A stretch of DNA of 64,000 bases from Lasioglossum baleicum (taxonomy: Eukaryota > Arthropoda > Insecta > Hymenoptera > Halictidae): NCBI RefSeq assembly GCF_051020765.1, contig NW_027469116.1, positions 682,001-746,000 of the forward strand. Reading direction: 5' to 3'. Shown here piece by piece: positions 34,007 to 44,069 of this stretch. The notes below the pieces were generated by a model. It was not told the origin of the DNA and searched no databases. It saw only the letters and a program-made list of their open reading frames with translations. Numbering within the stretch: position 1 is the first letter of the stretch; each line of letters starts with the position of its first letter. Both the position numbers and the translations under genes were made by a program.

Positions 34007-37000
34007 TGCGATTGGTCTGTCATCGCCAACCACCCCCCAACGCCCCCTTCCCTTTAAAATTAATGGAAAATGTAAACATAAACGTAGAGTCGGATTCGTA
34101 AGCTCAAAGTTACAAGTCAATTCGCTCAACTATCAAGGGAGAGTAAACGCGGCGACTGTGGCGTCACTCGCCATCGATGCGAAGTCAGCGTCGCGAAGTT
34201 GGCGTAAAAATTCGAACGTTTGAATCAGTTATTTTCTTTCGGGCCATTTTCAGCCCTGAACCGTGGAAGCGCCGAAATTCGGGTTTCATTTTTAACGCGG
34301 CAGCTTATACCCCCCGAGCCGTTACCGACCACTGCCGGTGGTGGTCGGTAAGTTATCCTCCGCCGAGGTCGACGCGCGTTACCGATGCACACGTAAAAAA
34401 TTTTCCGCGAATTTTCGCGAATTTTTCGCGCGGTAAGCCTTCGTCTCCGCGTCCTCCGTCCGACAAGCCTACTCCCGCCCGCACCCGCCGACCCGTTCTC
34501 GAGCTATACGGCGACAAAGAAACTTTGATTTTTCACTAATTTGACGTCATCGAGAAAGTTACGGCCAACTGGGAATTAAAGGTATATCGCCTTTCCGAAA
34601 TTTCCGGGAGCTCGTCGGGCCTTCGGCCCCGCTCGGCTCGAGGTCGAGGTCGTCGGTAGCGACGATGGTGGCGGGGAGGTGCGCAATTGGTCTGTCATCG
34701 CCATCCTCCTCCCAACCCCCCCTCGCCCTTTAAAATTAATGGAAAATGTAAACCTAAACGTAGAGTCGGATTCGTAACCTCGAAGTTATAAGTCCATTCG
34801 CTCAACTATCAAGGGAGAGTAAACGCGGCGACTGTGGCGGCACTCGCCACCGATGCGATGTCAGCGTCGCGAAGTTGGCGTTAAATTCGAACGTTTGAAT
34901 CAGTTATTTTCTTTCGGGCACTTTTCAGCCCTGAACCGTGGAAGCGCCGAAATTCGTGTTTCATTTTTAACGCGGCAGCTTATACCCCCGAGCGTTAACG
35001 ATCACTGCCGGTGGTGGTCGGTAAGTTATCCTCCGCCGAGGTCGACGCGCGGTACCGATGCACACGTAAAAAATTTTCCGCGAATTTTCGCGAATTTTTC
35101 GCGCGGTAAGCCTTCGTCTCCGCGTCCTCCGTCCGACGAGCCTACTCTCGCCCGCACCCGTCGCCCCGTTCTCGAGCTATACGGCGACAAAGAAACTTTG
35201 ATTTTTCACTAATTTGACATCATCGAGAAAGTTACGGCCAACTGGGAATTAAAGGTATATCGCCTTTCCGAAATTTCCGGGAGCCCGTCGGGCCTTCGGC
35301 CCCGCTCGACTCGGCTCGGCTCGAGGTCGAGGTCGTCGGTAGCGACGATGGTGGCGAGGAGGCGTGCGATTGGTCTGTCATCGCCAACCACCCCCCAACC
35401 CCCCCTTCCCTTTAAAATTAATGGAAAATGTAAACATAAACGTAGAGTCGGATTCGTAAGCTCAAAGTTACAAGTCAATTCGCTCAACTATCAAGGGAGA
35501 GTAAACGCGGCGACTGTGGCGGCACTCGCCATCGATGCGAAGTCAGCGTCGCGAAGTTGGCGTAAAAATTCGAACGTTTGAATCAGTTATTTTCTTTCGG
35601 GCCATTTTCAGCCCTGAACCGTGGAAGCGCCGAAATTCGGGTTTCATTTTTAACGCGGCAGCTTATACCCCCCGAGCCGTTACCGACCACTGCCGGTGGT
35701 GGTCGGTAAGTAATCCTCCGCTGAGGTCGACGCGCGTTACCGATGCACACGTAAAAAATTTTCCGCGAATTTTCGCGAATTTTTCGCGCGGTAAGCCTTC
35801 GTCTCCGCGTCCTCCGTCCGACGAGCCTACTCTCGCCCGCACCCGTCGACCCGTTCTCGAGCTATACGGCGACAAAGAAACTTTGATTTTTCACTAATTT
35901 GACGTCATCGAGAAAGTTACGGCCAACTGGGAATTAAAGGTATATCGCCTTTCCGAAAATTCCGGGAGCCCGTCGGGCCTTCGGCCCCGCTCGGCTCGAC
36001 GTCGAGGTCGTCGGTAGCGACGATGGTGGCGGGGAGGTGCGCAATTGGTCTGTCATCGCCATCCTCCCCCCAACCCCCCTCACCCTTTAAAATTAATGGA
36101 AAATGTAAACCTAAATGTAGAGTCGGATTCGTAACCTCGAAGTTAAAAGTCCATTCACTCAACTATCAAGGGAGAGTAAACGCGGCGACTGTGGCGGCAC
36201 TCGCCGCCGATGCGATGTCAGCGTCGCGAAGTTGGCGTTAAATTCGAACGTTCGAATCAGTTATTTTCTTTCGGGCCCTTTTCAGCCCTGAACCGTGGAA
36301 GCGCCGAAATTCGGGTTTCATTTTTAACGCGGCAGCTTATACCCCCCGTGCCGTTACCGACCACTGCCGGTGGTGGTCGGTAAGTTATCCTCCGCCGAGG
36401 TCGACACGCGTTACCGATGCACACGTAAAAAATTTTCCGCGAATTTTCGCGAATTTTTCGCGCGGTAAGCCTTCGTCTCCGCGTCCTCCGTCCGACAAGC
36501 CTACTCTCGCCCGCACCCGTCGACCCGTTCTCGAGCTATACGGCGACAAAGAAACTTTGATTTTTCACTAATTTGACGTCATCGAGAAAGTTACGGCCAA
36601 CTGGGAATTATAGGTATATCGCCTTTCCGAAATTTCCGGGAGCTCGTCGGGCCTTCGGCCCCGCTCGGCTCGAGGTCGAGGTCGTCGGTAGCGACGATGG
36701 TGGCGGGGAGGTGCGCAATTGGTCTGTCATCGCCATCCCCCCCCAACCCTTCCTCACCCTTTAAAATTAATGGAAAATGTAAACCTAAACGTAGAGTCGG
36801 ATTCGTAACCTCGAAGTTACAAGTCCATTTGCTCAACCATCAAGGGAGAGTAAACGCGGCGACTGTGGCGGCACTCGCCATCGATGCGAAGTCAGCGTCG
36901 CGAAATTGGCGTTAAATTCGAACGTTTGGATCAGTTATTTTCTTTCGGGCCCTTTTCAGCCCTGAACAGTGGAAGCGCCGAAATTCGGGTTTCATTTTTA

Positions 37001-38986
37001 ACGCGGCAGCTTATACCCCCCGAGCCGTTACGGACCACTGCCGGTGGTGGTCGGTAAGTTATCCTCCGCCGAGGTCGACGCGCGTTACCGATGCACACGT
37101 AAAAAATTTTCCGCGAATTTTCGCGAATTTTTCGCGCGGTAAGCCTTCGTCTCCGCGTCCTCCGTCCGACAAGCCTACTCCCGCCCGCACCCGCCGACCC
37201 GTTCTCGAGCTATACGGCGACAAAGAAACTTTGATTTTTCACTAATTTGACGTCATCGAGAAAGTTACGGCCAACTGGGAATTAAAGGTATATCGCCTTT
37301 CCGAAATTTCCGGGAGCTCGTCGGGCCTTCGGCCCCGCTCGGCTCGAGGTCGAGGTCGTCGGTAGCGACGATGGTGGCGGGGAGGTGCGCAATTGGTCTG
37401 TCATCGCCATCCTCCTCCCAACCCCCCCTCGCCCTTTAAAATTAATGGAAAATGTAAACCTAAACGTAGAGTCGGATTCGTAACCTCGAAGTTACAAGTC
37501 CATTCGCTCAACTATCAAGGGAGAGTAAACGCGGCGACTGTGGCGGCACTCGCCACCGATGCGATGTCAGCGTCGCGAAGTTGGCGTTAAATTCGAACGT
37601 TTGAATCAGTTATTTTCTTTCGGGCACTTTTCAGCCCTGAACCGTGGAAGCGCCGAAATTCGTGTTTCATTTTTAACGCGGCAGCTTATACCCCCGAGCG
37701 TTAACGATCACTGCCGGTGGTGGTCGGTAAGTTATCCTCCGCCGAGGTCGACGCGCGTTACCGATGCACACGTAAAAAATTTTCCGCGAATTTTCGCGAA
37801 TTTTTCGCGCGGTAAGCCTTCGTCTCCGCGTCCTCCGTCCGACGAGCCTACTCTCGCCCGCACCCGTCGCCCCGTTCTCGAGCTATACGGCGACAAAGAA
37901 ACTTTGATTTTTCACTAATTTGACATCATCGAGAAAGTTACGGCCAACTGGGAATTAAAGGTATATCGCCTTTCCGAAATTTCCGGGAGCCCGTCGGGCC
38001 TTCGGCCCCGCTCGACTCGGCTCGGCTCGAGGTCGAGGTCGTCGGTAGCGACGATGGTGGCGAGGAGGCGTGCGATTGGTCTGTCATCGCCAACCACCCC
38101 CCAACCCCCCCTTCCCTTTAAAATTAATGGAAAATGTAAACATAAACGTAGAGTCGGATTCGTAAGCTCAAAGTTACAAGTCAATTCGCTCAACTATCAA
38201 GGGAGAGTAAACGCGGCGACTGTGGCGGCACTCGCCATCGATGCGAAGTCAGCGTCGCGAAGTTGGCGTAAAAATTCGAACGTTTGAATCAGTTATTTTC
38301 TTTCGGGCCATTTTCAGCCCTGAACCGTGGCAGCGCCGAAATTCGGGTTTCATTTTTAACGCGGCAGCTTATACCCCCCGAGCCGTTACCGACCACTGCC
38401 GGTGGTGGTCGGTAAGTTATCCTCCGCCGAGGTCGACGCGCGTTACCGATGCACACGTAAAAAATTTTCCGCGAATTTTCGCGAATTTTTCGCGCGGTAA
38501 GCCTTCGTCTCCGCGTCCTCCGTCCGACAAGCCTACTCCCGCCCGCACCCGCCGACCCGTTCTCGAGCTATACGGCGACAAAGAAACTTTGATTTTTCAC
38601 TAATTTGACGTCATCGAGAAAGTTACGGCCAACTGGGAATTAAAGGTATATCGCCTTTCCGAAATTTCCGGGAGCTCGTCGGGCCTTCGGCCCCGCTCGG
38701 CTCGAGGTCGAGGTCGTCGGTAGCGACGATGGTGGCGGGGAGGTGCGCAATTGGTCTGTCATCGCCATCCTCCTCCCAACCCCCCCTCGCCCTTTAAAAT
38801 TAATGGAAAATGTAAACCTAAACGTAGAGTCGGATTCGTAACCTCGAAGTTACAAGTCCATTCGCTCAACTATCAAGGGAGAGTAAACGCGGCGACTGTG
38901 GCGGCACTCGCCACCGATGCGATGTCAGCGTCGCGAAGTTGGCGTTAAATTCGAACGTTTGAATCAGTTATTTTCTTTCGGGCACT

Positions 38987-38990
38987 TTTC
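38987..38990 (+). other. Target-site duplication TTTC, left copy
   Basis: TTTC precedes the second element and is repeated at 40948-40951. The unbroken satellite reads CACTTTTCAGCC here, confirming a 4-bp duplication. Confidence 0.85.
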
Positions 38991-39208
38991 TGTTACGTCG
39001 TCCGATGTACGACGTTGGCCTTGTACACACACTATGTATACAAGGTCTGATCTGCATAAGATCCATACACCGTCCCCTAGACATAAGAGCATAGTATTAA
39101 GATCTCATTATTCTATTGTTCTAATCCTTATCTCCGTCTTTACCCATCACCATAACTTCACCTTGATCAACACCTTACCTCAGTTTCAACCCATCACCAC
39201 GACACATA

Positions 39209-39227
39209 ATGCAATAAAGTATTGCAT
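39209..39227 (+). terminator. AATAAA inside a perfect hairpin
   Basis: ATGCAATA and TATTGCAT form an 8-bp stem with loop AAG. The polyadenylation hexamer AATAAA (39213-39218) spans stem and loop. It could be a polyadenylation signal regulated by RNA folding; this is inference. Confidence 0.4.
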
Positions 39228-39274
39228 CACTCTGGAAGCATCTAGAAGCTTCTAGAAACGTCGAGAAGTCCAAA

Positions 39275-39489
39275 GACTGCTGCATCAGCAGTCCCACGCT
39301 CGTAGAGGGCAATAGGACAGCCACGAGACTGCAGCGTCAGCAGAAATGCACGTGCAGTCCCCGGGAGCGAAGACGCTGCTGCGTCAGCGGTTCTCCCACT
39401 CCGACAACTGAAGAACAAAGAGACTGCAGCGTCAGCTATCCCCACTCCGACCGAAGGAGGCAAGGCAGAGCGGACGCTTGCATCAGTCC
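39275..39489 (+). repeat. Five spaced GCWGCRTCAGC-type hairpin motifs
   Basis: Related palindromic motifs at 39275-39293 (GACTGCTG-CAT-CAGCAGTC, a perfect 8-bp stem), 39327-39341, 39372-39388, 39422-39436 and 39472-39489. They are spaced about 45-52 bp apart, often followed by a CCCACTCCGA-like string. They look like diverged tandem units within the element and could be repeated protein- or RNA-binding sites. Confidence 0.6.
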
Positions 39490-39884
39490 GCCTTCAGCCA
39501 GCGACTCGCACAGACGTGCCTACCTGGCCTCAGAGTCAGTCCGGCTTCAAGAGCAGACGTGTTCAGTCTAGCTCCGCGAAAGTGAAGTGTGTCGATCCTT
39601 CACTCATAATTCCAATTCCAATTCCAACTCTAACTCAACTCAACTCAAGTCCTAATTCTCATACGTTATTCCTATAACATATTACAATATCCATTATTCA
39701 TTAATCCAATTACTACTCCTATTATAATACTACTTACATATTGTATACGAGTGTACTTACCAGTTCTTATTTAATATATCGTTGTTATACCAGTGCTTCG
39801 ATCTTGTTATTCTTGTGTTAGTTCAACACCATCTTCCAATTTAGTTCTTGCATCGAATATATTAAACTCGTGACATATCCGGAC

Positions 39885-40027
39885 TTGGTCTAAAGTGCGC
39901 AGTGGAAACGCTGAGCCGCCAATAAGGAATTTGAAGCGAGTCATAGAGAAGTTCTCGTGCCACGTCTAGAATTGGTCTAAAGAGCGCAGTGGAAACGCTG
40001 AGCCGCCACTATAGACGTGAAGCGAGT
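39885..40027 (+). repeat. Two direct repeats of about 57 bp, 87 bp apart
   Basis: Copies at 39885-39941 and 39972-40027 both start TTGGTCTAAAG, share GCGCAGTGGAAACGCTGAGCC with only one base changed shortly before it, and end in GAAGCGAGT. The middle differs, so the duplication is not fresh. It lies just upstream of the small ORF at 40108. Confidence 0.75.
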
Positions 40028-40107
40028 TAACTACCTAAAAGGTTAACAACAAATGGAAGTTCATTTTCATTATCTTATTAATATTCCGTCAATACTATTC
40101 CTTACCT

Positions 40108-40299
40108 ATGCGACGCCCACGTCGAGCGGGACGCAAGTATCAACTTGCTAAATTGAGACGCGCGTTAAGAAATAAAGCGGTGCTCGATCAAATCATTGCC
40201 ACTACCGAGTGGACAGAACTTCTGGGAACTACCGAGCACATTCCGTGTGACGCGTCCGATTACGTTTCTGTATACGGTTGCCCCTTGCAACCTTCCTAA
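40108..40299 (+). CDS. Small basic ORF in the second element (N-terminal part?)
   Basis: 63 codons from an ATG, with a strongly basic start (MRRPRRAGRKYQLAK, then LRRALRNK), suggesting nucleic-acid binding or nuclear import. It overlaps the next ORF, which is in the +1 frame and lacks a usable ATG, so the two may be one protein split by an indel or joined by +1 frameshifting. No family recognised. It could equally be a chance ORF. Confidence 0.35.
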   Translation: MRRPRRAGRKYQLAKLRRALRNKAVLDQIIATTEWTELLGTTEHIPCDASDYVSVYGCPLQPS

Positions 40300-40627
40300 A
40301 GAGGTCAACCACGCGGACCTCTCGCGAGCTCCGACGCCAGTTCTACATCCGGTCGATTGTCCAGAGGTGATCGACATAGTCGACGACGACGACAGCCGAG
40401 ACACGATCATCGTTCCCAGGGTCCGTTGCCGTATCATCCGTGACGTTCCTCTGCCAGCTCATCAACGTGTCATCTTGCGGCCAGCATCCAAGGCCACTAA
40501 TGTCGTCCCGAACCGAGCAGCAGCAACTCTGCCAGATCTTCCCCACCTCGAGGACATCTGTATAGAAGACCCGATGTACGACACCTACTGCCAGTACCGC
40601 CAGTTCCTGCTGCAACAATATTATTAG
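40196..40627 (+). CDS. ORF with SUMO-interacting-motif-like stretch (C-terminal part?)
   Basis: 143 open codons. The nominal first codon is TTG, and the only internal Met is near the C-terminus, so expression would depend on the overlapping ATG ORF at 40108. The composition (Pro, Asp, Val, Arg) looks protein-like. VIDIV at residues 58-62 followed by four Asp and Ser (40367-40396) fits a SUMO-interacting motif: a hydrophobic strand with an acidic flank. The end is rich in Tyr and Gln. No enzyme or Gag domain recognised. Possibly a decayed or non-autonomous element protein. Confidence 0.35.
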   Translation: MPLPSGQNFWELPSTFRVTRPITFLYTVAPCNLPKEVNHADLSRAPTPVLHPVDCPEVIDIVDDDDSRDTIIVPRVRCRIIRDVPLPAHQRVILRPASKATNVVPNRAAATLPDLPHLEDICIEDPMYDTYCQYRQFLLQQYY

Positions 40628-40947
40628 GCGTTAATACAGCATTGCGGTGAGTCGTATAATGTCTTGTATAATTGCTGAATCCTGTAAACTCACCGTTTTC
40701 GTTGCATCATCTCGCGCGTGATTCTTGTCGGGACACTTCTTGTAACCGCGTCGGACGTTCTCTTCTTGACTGCATCCATAGCAATATCGGTTGTCCTAGT
40801 GCATATGACAGCCCGCGGCTGTCTCGGCACGAAAGACCACTCCTCAATTACTTTTCATATATCCACCGTCCGTCTGTCACTGTTCTTGAGTGCCATCCTT
40901 TTCTCTCTCTTGGTACCTGTAACAAAAACACAGTGACGGACGTGACA
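40628..40947 (+). other. 3' part of the second element, no gene supported
   Basis: 320 bp after the second ORF up to the terminal GACGTGACA. Two overlapping ORFs of 72-95 codons are present but show no recognisable motif. Pyrimidine-rich stretches occur (TTTTCTCTCTC near 40899). Confidence 0.5.
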
Positions 40948-40951
40948 TTTC
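40948..40951 (+). other. Target-site duplication TTTC, right copy
   Basis: Matches 38987-38990. The interrupted satellite monomer resumes at once with AGCCCTGAACC. The insertion point is inside the monomer's potential 3' splice-site motif (TTTTCAG). Confidence 0.85.
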
Positions 40952-42727
40952 AGCCCTGAACCGTGGAAGCGCCGAAATTCGTGTTTCATTTTTAACGCGG
41001 CAGCTTATACCCCCGAGCGTTAACGATCACTGCCGGTGGTGGTCGGTAAGTTATCCTCCGCCGAGGTCGACGCGCGTTACCGATGCACACGTAAAAAATT
41101 TTCCGCGAATTTTCGCGAATTTTTCGCGCGGTAAGCCTTCGTCTCCGCGTCCTCCGTCCGACGAGCCTACTCTAGCCCGCACCCGTCGCCCCGTTCTCGA
41201 GCTATACAGCGACAAAGAAACTTTGATTTTTCACTAATTTGACATCATCGAGAAAGTTACGGCCAACTGGGAATTAAAGGTATATCGCCTTTCCGAAATT
41301 TGCGGGAGCTCGTCGGGCCTTCGGACCCACTCGGCTCGAGGTCGAGGTCGTCGGTAGCGACGATGGTGGCGGGGAGGTTGCGCAATTGGTCTGTCATCGC
41401 CATCCCCCCCCAACCCTTCCTCACCCTTTAAAATTAATGGAAAATGTAAACCTAAACGTAGAGTCGGATTCGTAACCTCGAAGTTACAAGTCCATTCGCT
41501 CAACCATCAAGGGAGAGTAAACGCGGCGACTGTGGCGGCACTCGCCATCGATGCGAAGTCAGCGTCGCGAAATTGGCGTTAAATTCGAACGTTTGGATCA
41601 GTTATTTTCTTTCGGGCCCTTTTCAGCCCTGAACCGTGGAAGCGCCGAAATTCGGGTTTCATTTTTAACGCGGCAGCTTATACCCCCCGAGCCGTTACCG
41701 ACCACTGCCGGTGGTGGTCGGTAAGTTATCCTCCGCCGAGGTCGACGCGCGTTACCGATGCACACGTAAAAAATTTTCCGCGAATTTTCGCGAATTTTTC
41801 GCGCGGTAAGCCTTCGTCTCCGCGTCCTCCGTCCGACAAGCCTACTCTCGCCCGCACCCGTCGACCCGTTCTCGAGCTATACGGCGACAAAGAAACTTTG
41901 ATTTTTCACTAATTTGACGTCATCGAGAAAGTTACGGCCAACTGGGAATTAAAAGTATATCGCCTTTCCGAAATTTCCGGGAGCCCGTCGGGCCTTCGGC
42001 CCCGCTCGGCTCGAGGTCGAGGTCGTCGGTAGCGACGATGGTGGCGGGGAGGTGCGCAATTGGTCTGTCATCGCCATCCCCCCCCAACCCTTCCTCACCC
42101 TTTAAAATTAATGGAAAATGTAAACCTAAACGTAGAGTCGGATTCGTAACCTCGAAGTTACAAGTCCATTCGCTCAACCATCAAGGGAGAGTAAACGCGG
42201 CGACTGTGGCGGCACTCGCCGCCGATGCGATGTCAGCGTCGCGAAATTGGCGTTAAATTCGAACGTTTGGATCAGTTATTTTCTTTCGGGCCCTTTTCAG
42301 CCCTGAACCGTGGAAGCGCCGAAATTCGGGTTTCATTTTTAACGCGGCAGCTTATACCCCCCGAGCCGTTACCGACCACTGCCGGTGGTGGTCGGTAAGT
42401 TATCCTCCGCCGAGGTCGACGCGCGTTACCGATGCACACGTAAAAAATTTTCCGCGAATTTTCGCGAATTTTTCGCGCGGTAAGCCTTCGTCTCCGCGTC
42501 CTCCGTCCGACAAGCCTACTCTCGCCCGTACCCGTCGACCCGTTCTCGAGCTATACGGCGACAAAGAAACTTTGATTTTTCACTAATTTGACGTCATCGA
42601 GAAAGTTACGGCCAACTGGGAATTAAAGGTATATCGCCTTTCCGAAATTTTGCGGGAGCTCATCGGGCCTTCGGCCCCGCTCGGCTCGAGGTCGAGGTCG
42701 TCGGTAGCGACGATGGTGGCGGGGAGG

Positions 42728-43393
42728 TGCGCAATTGGTCTGTCATCGCCATCCTCCCCCCCAACCCCCCCTCACCCTTTAAAATTAATGGAAAATGTAA
42801 ACCTAAACGTAGAGTCGGATTTGTAACCTCGAAGTTACAAGTCCATTCGCTCAACTATCAAGGGAGAGTAAACGCGGCGACTGTGGCGGCACTCGCCGCC
42901 GATGCGATGTCAGCGTCGCGAAGTTGGCGTTAAATTCGAACGTTTGAATCAGTTATTTTCTTTCGGGCCCTTTTCAGCCCTGAACCGTGGAAGCGCCGAA
43001 ATTCGGGTTTCATTTTTAACGCGGCAGCTTATACCCCCCGAGCCGTTACCGACCACTGCCGGTGGTGGTCGGTAAGTTATCCTCCGCCGAGGTCGACGCG
43101 CGTTACCGATGCACACGTAAAAAATTTTCCGCGAATTTTTCGCGCGGTAAGCCTTCGTCTCCGCGTCCTCCGTCCGACGAGCCTACTCTCGCCCGCACCC
43201 GTCGACCCGTTCTCGAGCTATACGGCGACAAAGAAACTTTGATTTTTCACTAATTTGACGTCATCGAGAAAGTTACGGCCAACTGGGAATTAAAGGTATA
43301 TCGCCTTTCCGAAATTTCCGGGAGCCCGTCGGGCCTTCGGCCCCGCTCGGCTCGAGGTCGAGGTCGTCGGTAGCGACGATGGTGGCGGGGAGG
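42728..43393 (+). repeat. Monomer with a 10-bp internal deletion
   Basis: Spacing is 666 bp. One of the two CGCGAATTTT direct repeats after the A6T4 tract is missing near 43130, consistent with slippage between the repeats. This is the only copy where I saw this loss. Confidence 0.8.
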
Positions 43394-44069
43394 TGCGCAA
43401 TTGGTCTGTCATCGCCATCCCCCCCCCCAACCCTTCCTCACCCATTAAAATTAATGGAAAATGTAAACCTAAACGTAGAGTCGGATTTGTAACCTCGAAG
43501 TTACAAGTCCATTCGCTCAACCATCAAGGGAGAGTAAACGCGGCGACTGTGGCGGCACTCGCCGCCGATGCGATGTCAGCGTCGCGAAATTGGCGTTAAA
43601 TTCGAACGTTTGGATCAGTTATTTTCTTTCGGGCCCTTTTCAGCCCTGAACCGTGGAAGCGCCGAAATTCGGGTTTCATTTTTAACGCGGCAGCTTATAC
43701 CCCCCGAGCCGTTACCGACCACTGCCGGTGGTGGTCGGTAAGTTATCCTCCGCCGAGGTCGACGCGCGTTACCGATGCACACGTAAAAAATTTTCCGCGA
43801 ATTTTCGCGAATTTTTCGCGCGGTAAGCCTTCGTCTCCGCGTCCTCCGTCCGACAAGCCTACTCTCGCCCGCACCCGTCGACCCGTTCTCGAGCTATACG
43901 GCGACAAAGAAACTTTGATTTTTCACTAATTTGACGTCATCGAGAAAGTTACGGCCAACTGGGAATTAAAGGTATATCGCCTTTCCGAAATTTCCGGGAG
44001 CCCGTCGGGCCTTCGGCCCCGCTCGGCTCGAGGTCGAGGTCGTCGGTAGCGACGATGGTGGCGGGGAGG

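Larger units (their letters stand above)
24380..38990 (+). repeat. Satellite array, middle segment (22 monomers)
   Basis: Continuation of the same array after the retrotransposon. Anchors at 24480, 25155, 25841, 26516, 27202, 27887, 28562, 29238, 29924, 30599, 31282, 31968, 32644, 33320, 34007, 34680, 35365, 36038, 36712, 37386, 38071 and 38744. The first part (to about 28.5 kb) has the classes of the left segment. From about 31.3 kb a divergent class appears (monomers starting near 31282, 34007, 35365 and 38071). It carries AAACATAAACG, GTAAGCTCAAAG, AAGTCAATTCG and GGCGTAAAAATTCG. The last monomer is split by the second element. No gene seen. Confidence 0.97.
38991..40947 (+). mobile_element. 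Second LTR-type insertion, probably a solo LTR (1,957 bp)
   Basis: Starts TGTTACGTC and ends GACGTGACA, which are 9-bp inverted termini with one mismatch, with TG...CA ends and a 4-bp duplication. These termini resemble those of the complete retrotransposon (TGTGACG...CGTGACA), but the interior is unrelated and more AT-rich. No second LTR, primer site or polymerase is present. A solo LTR of another gypsy family left by LTR-LTR recombination fits best. The size and the ORFs at 40108-40627 leave open a non-autonomous element with its own small protein. Orientation is assumed from the TG start, AATAAA and ORFs. Confidence 0.65.

Noticed and set aside
38991..39875. A 5' LTR ending at CTCGTGACA within the second element
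   Set aside because: The sequence before the element's 3' end is not similar to the sequence before 39875, so there is no matching LTR pair.
40718..40959. 72- and 95-codon ORFs at the 3' end of the second element
   Set aside because: They overlap in different frames, have no motif, and the longer one runs across the element's boundary into satellite DNA.
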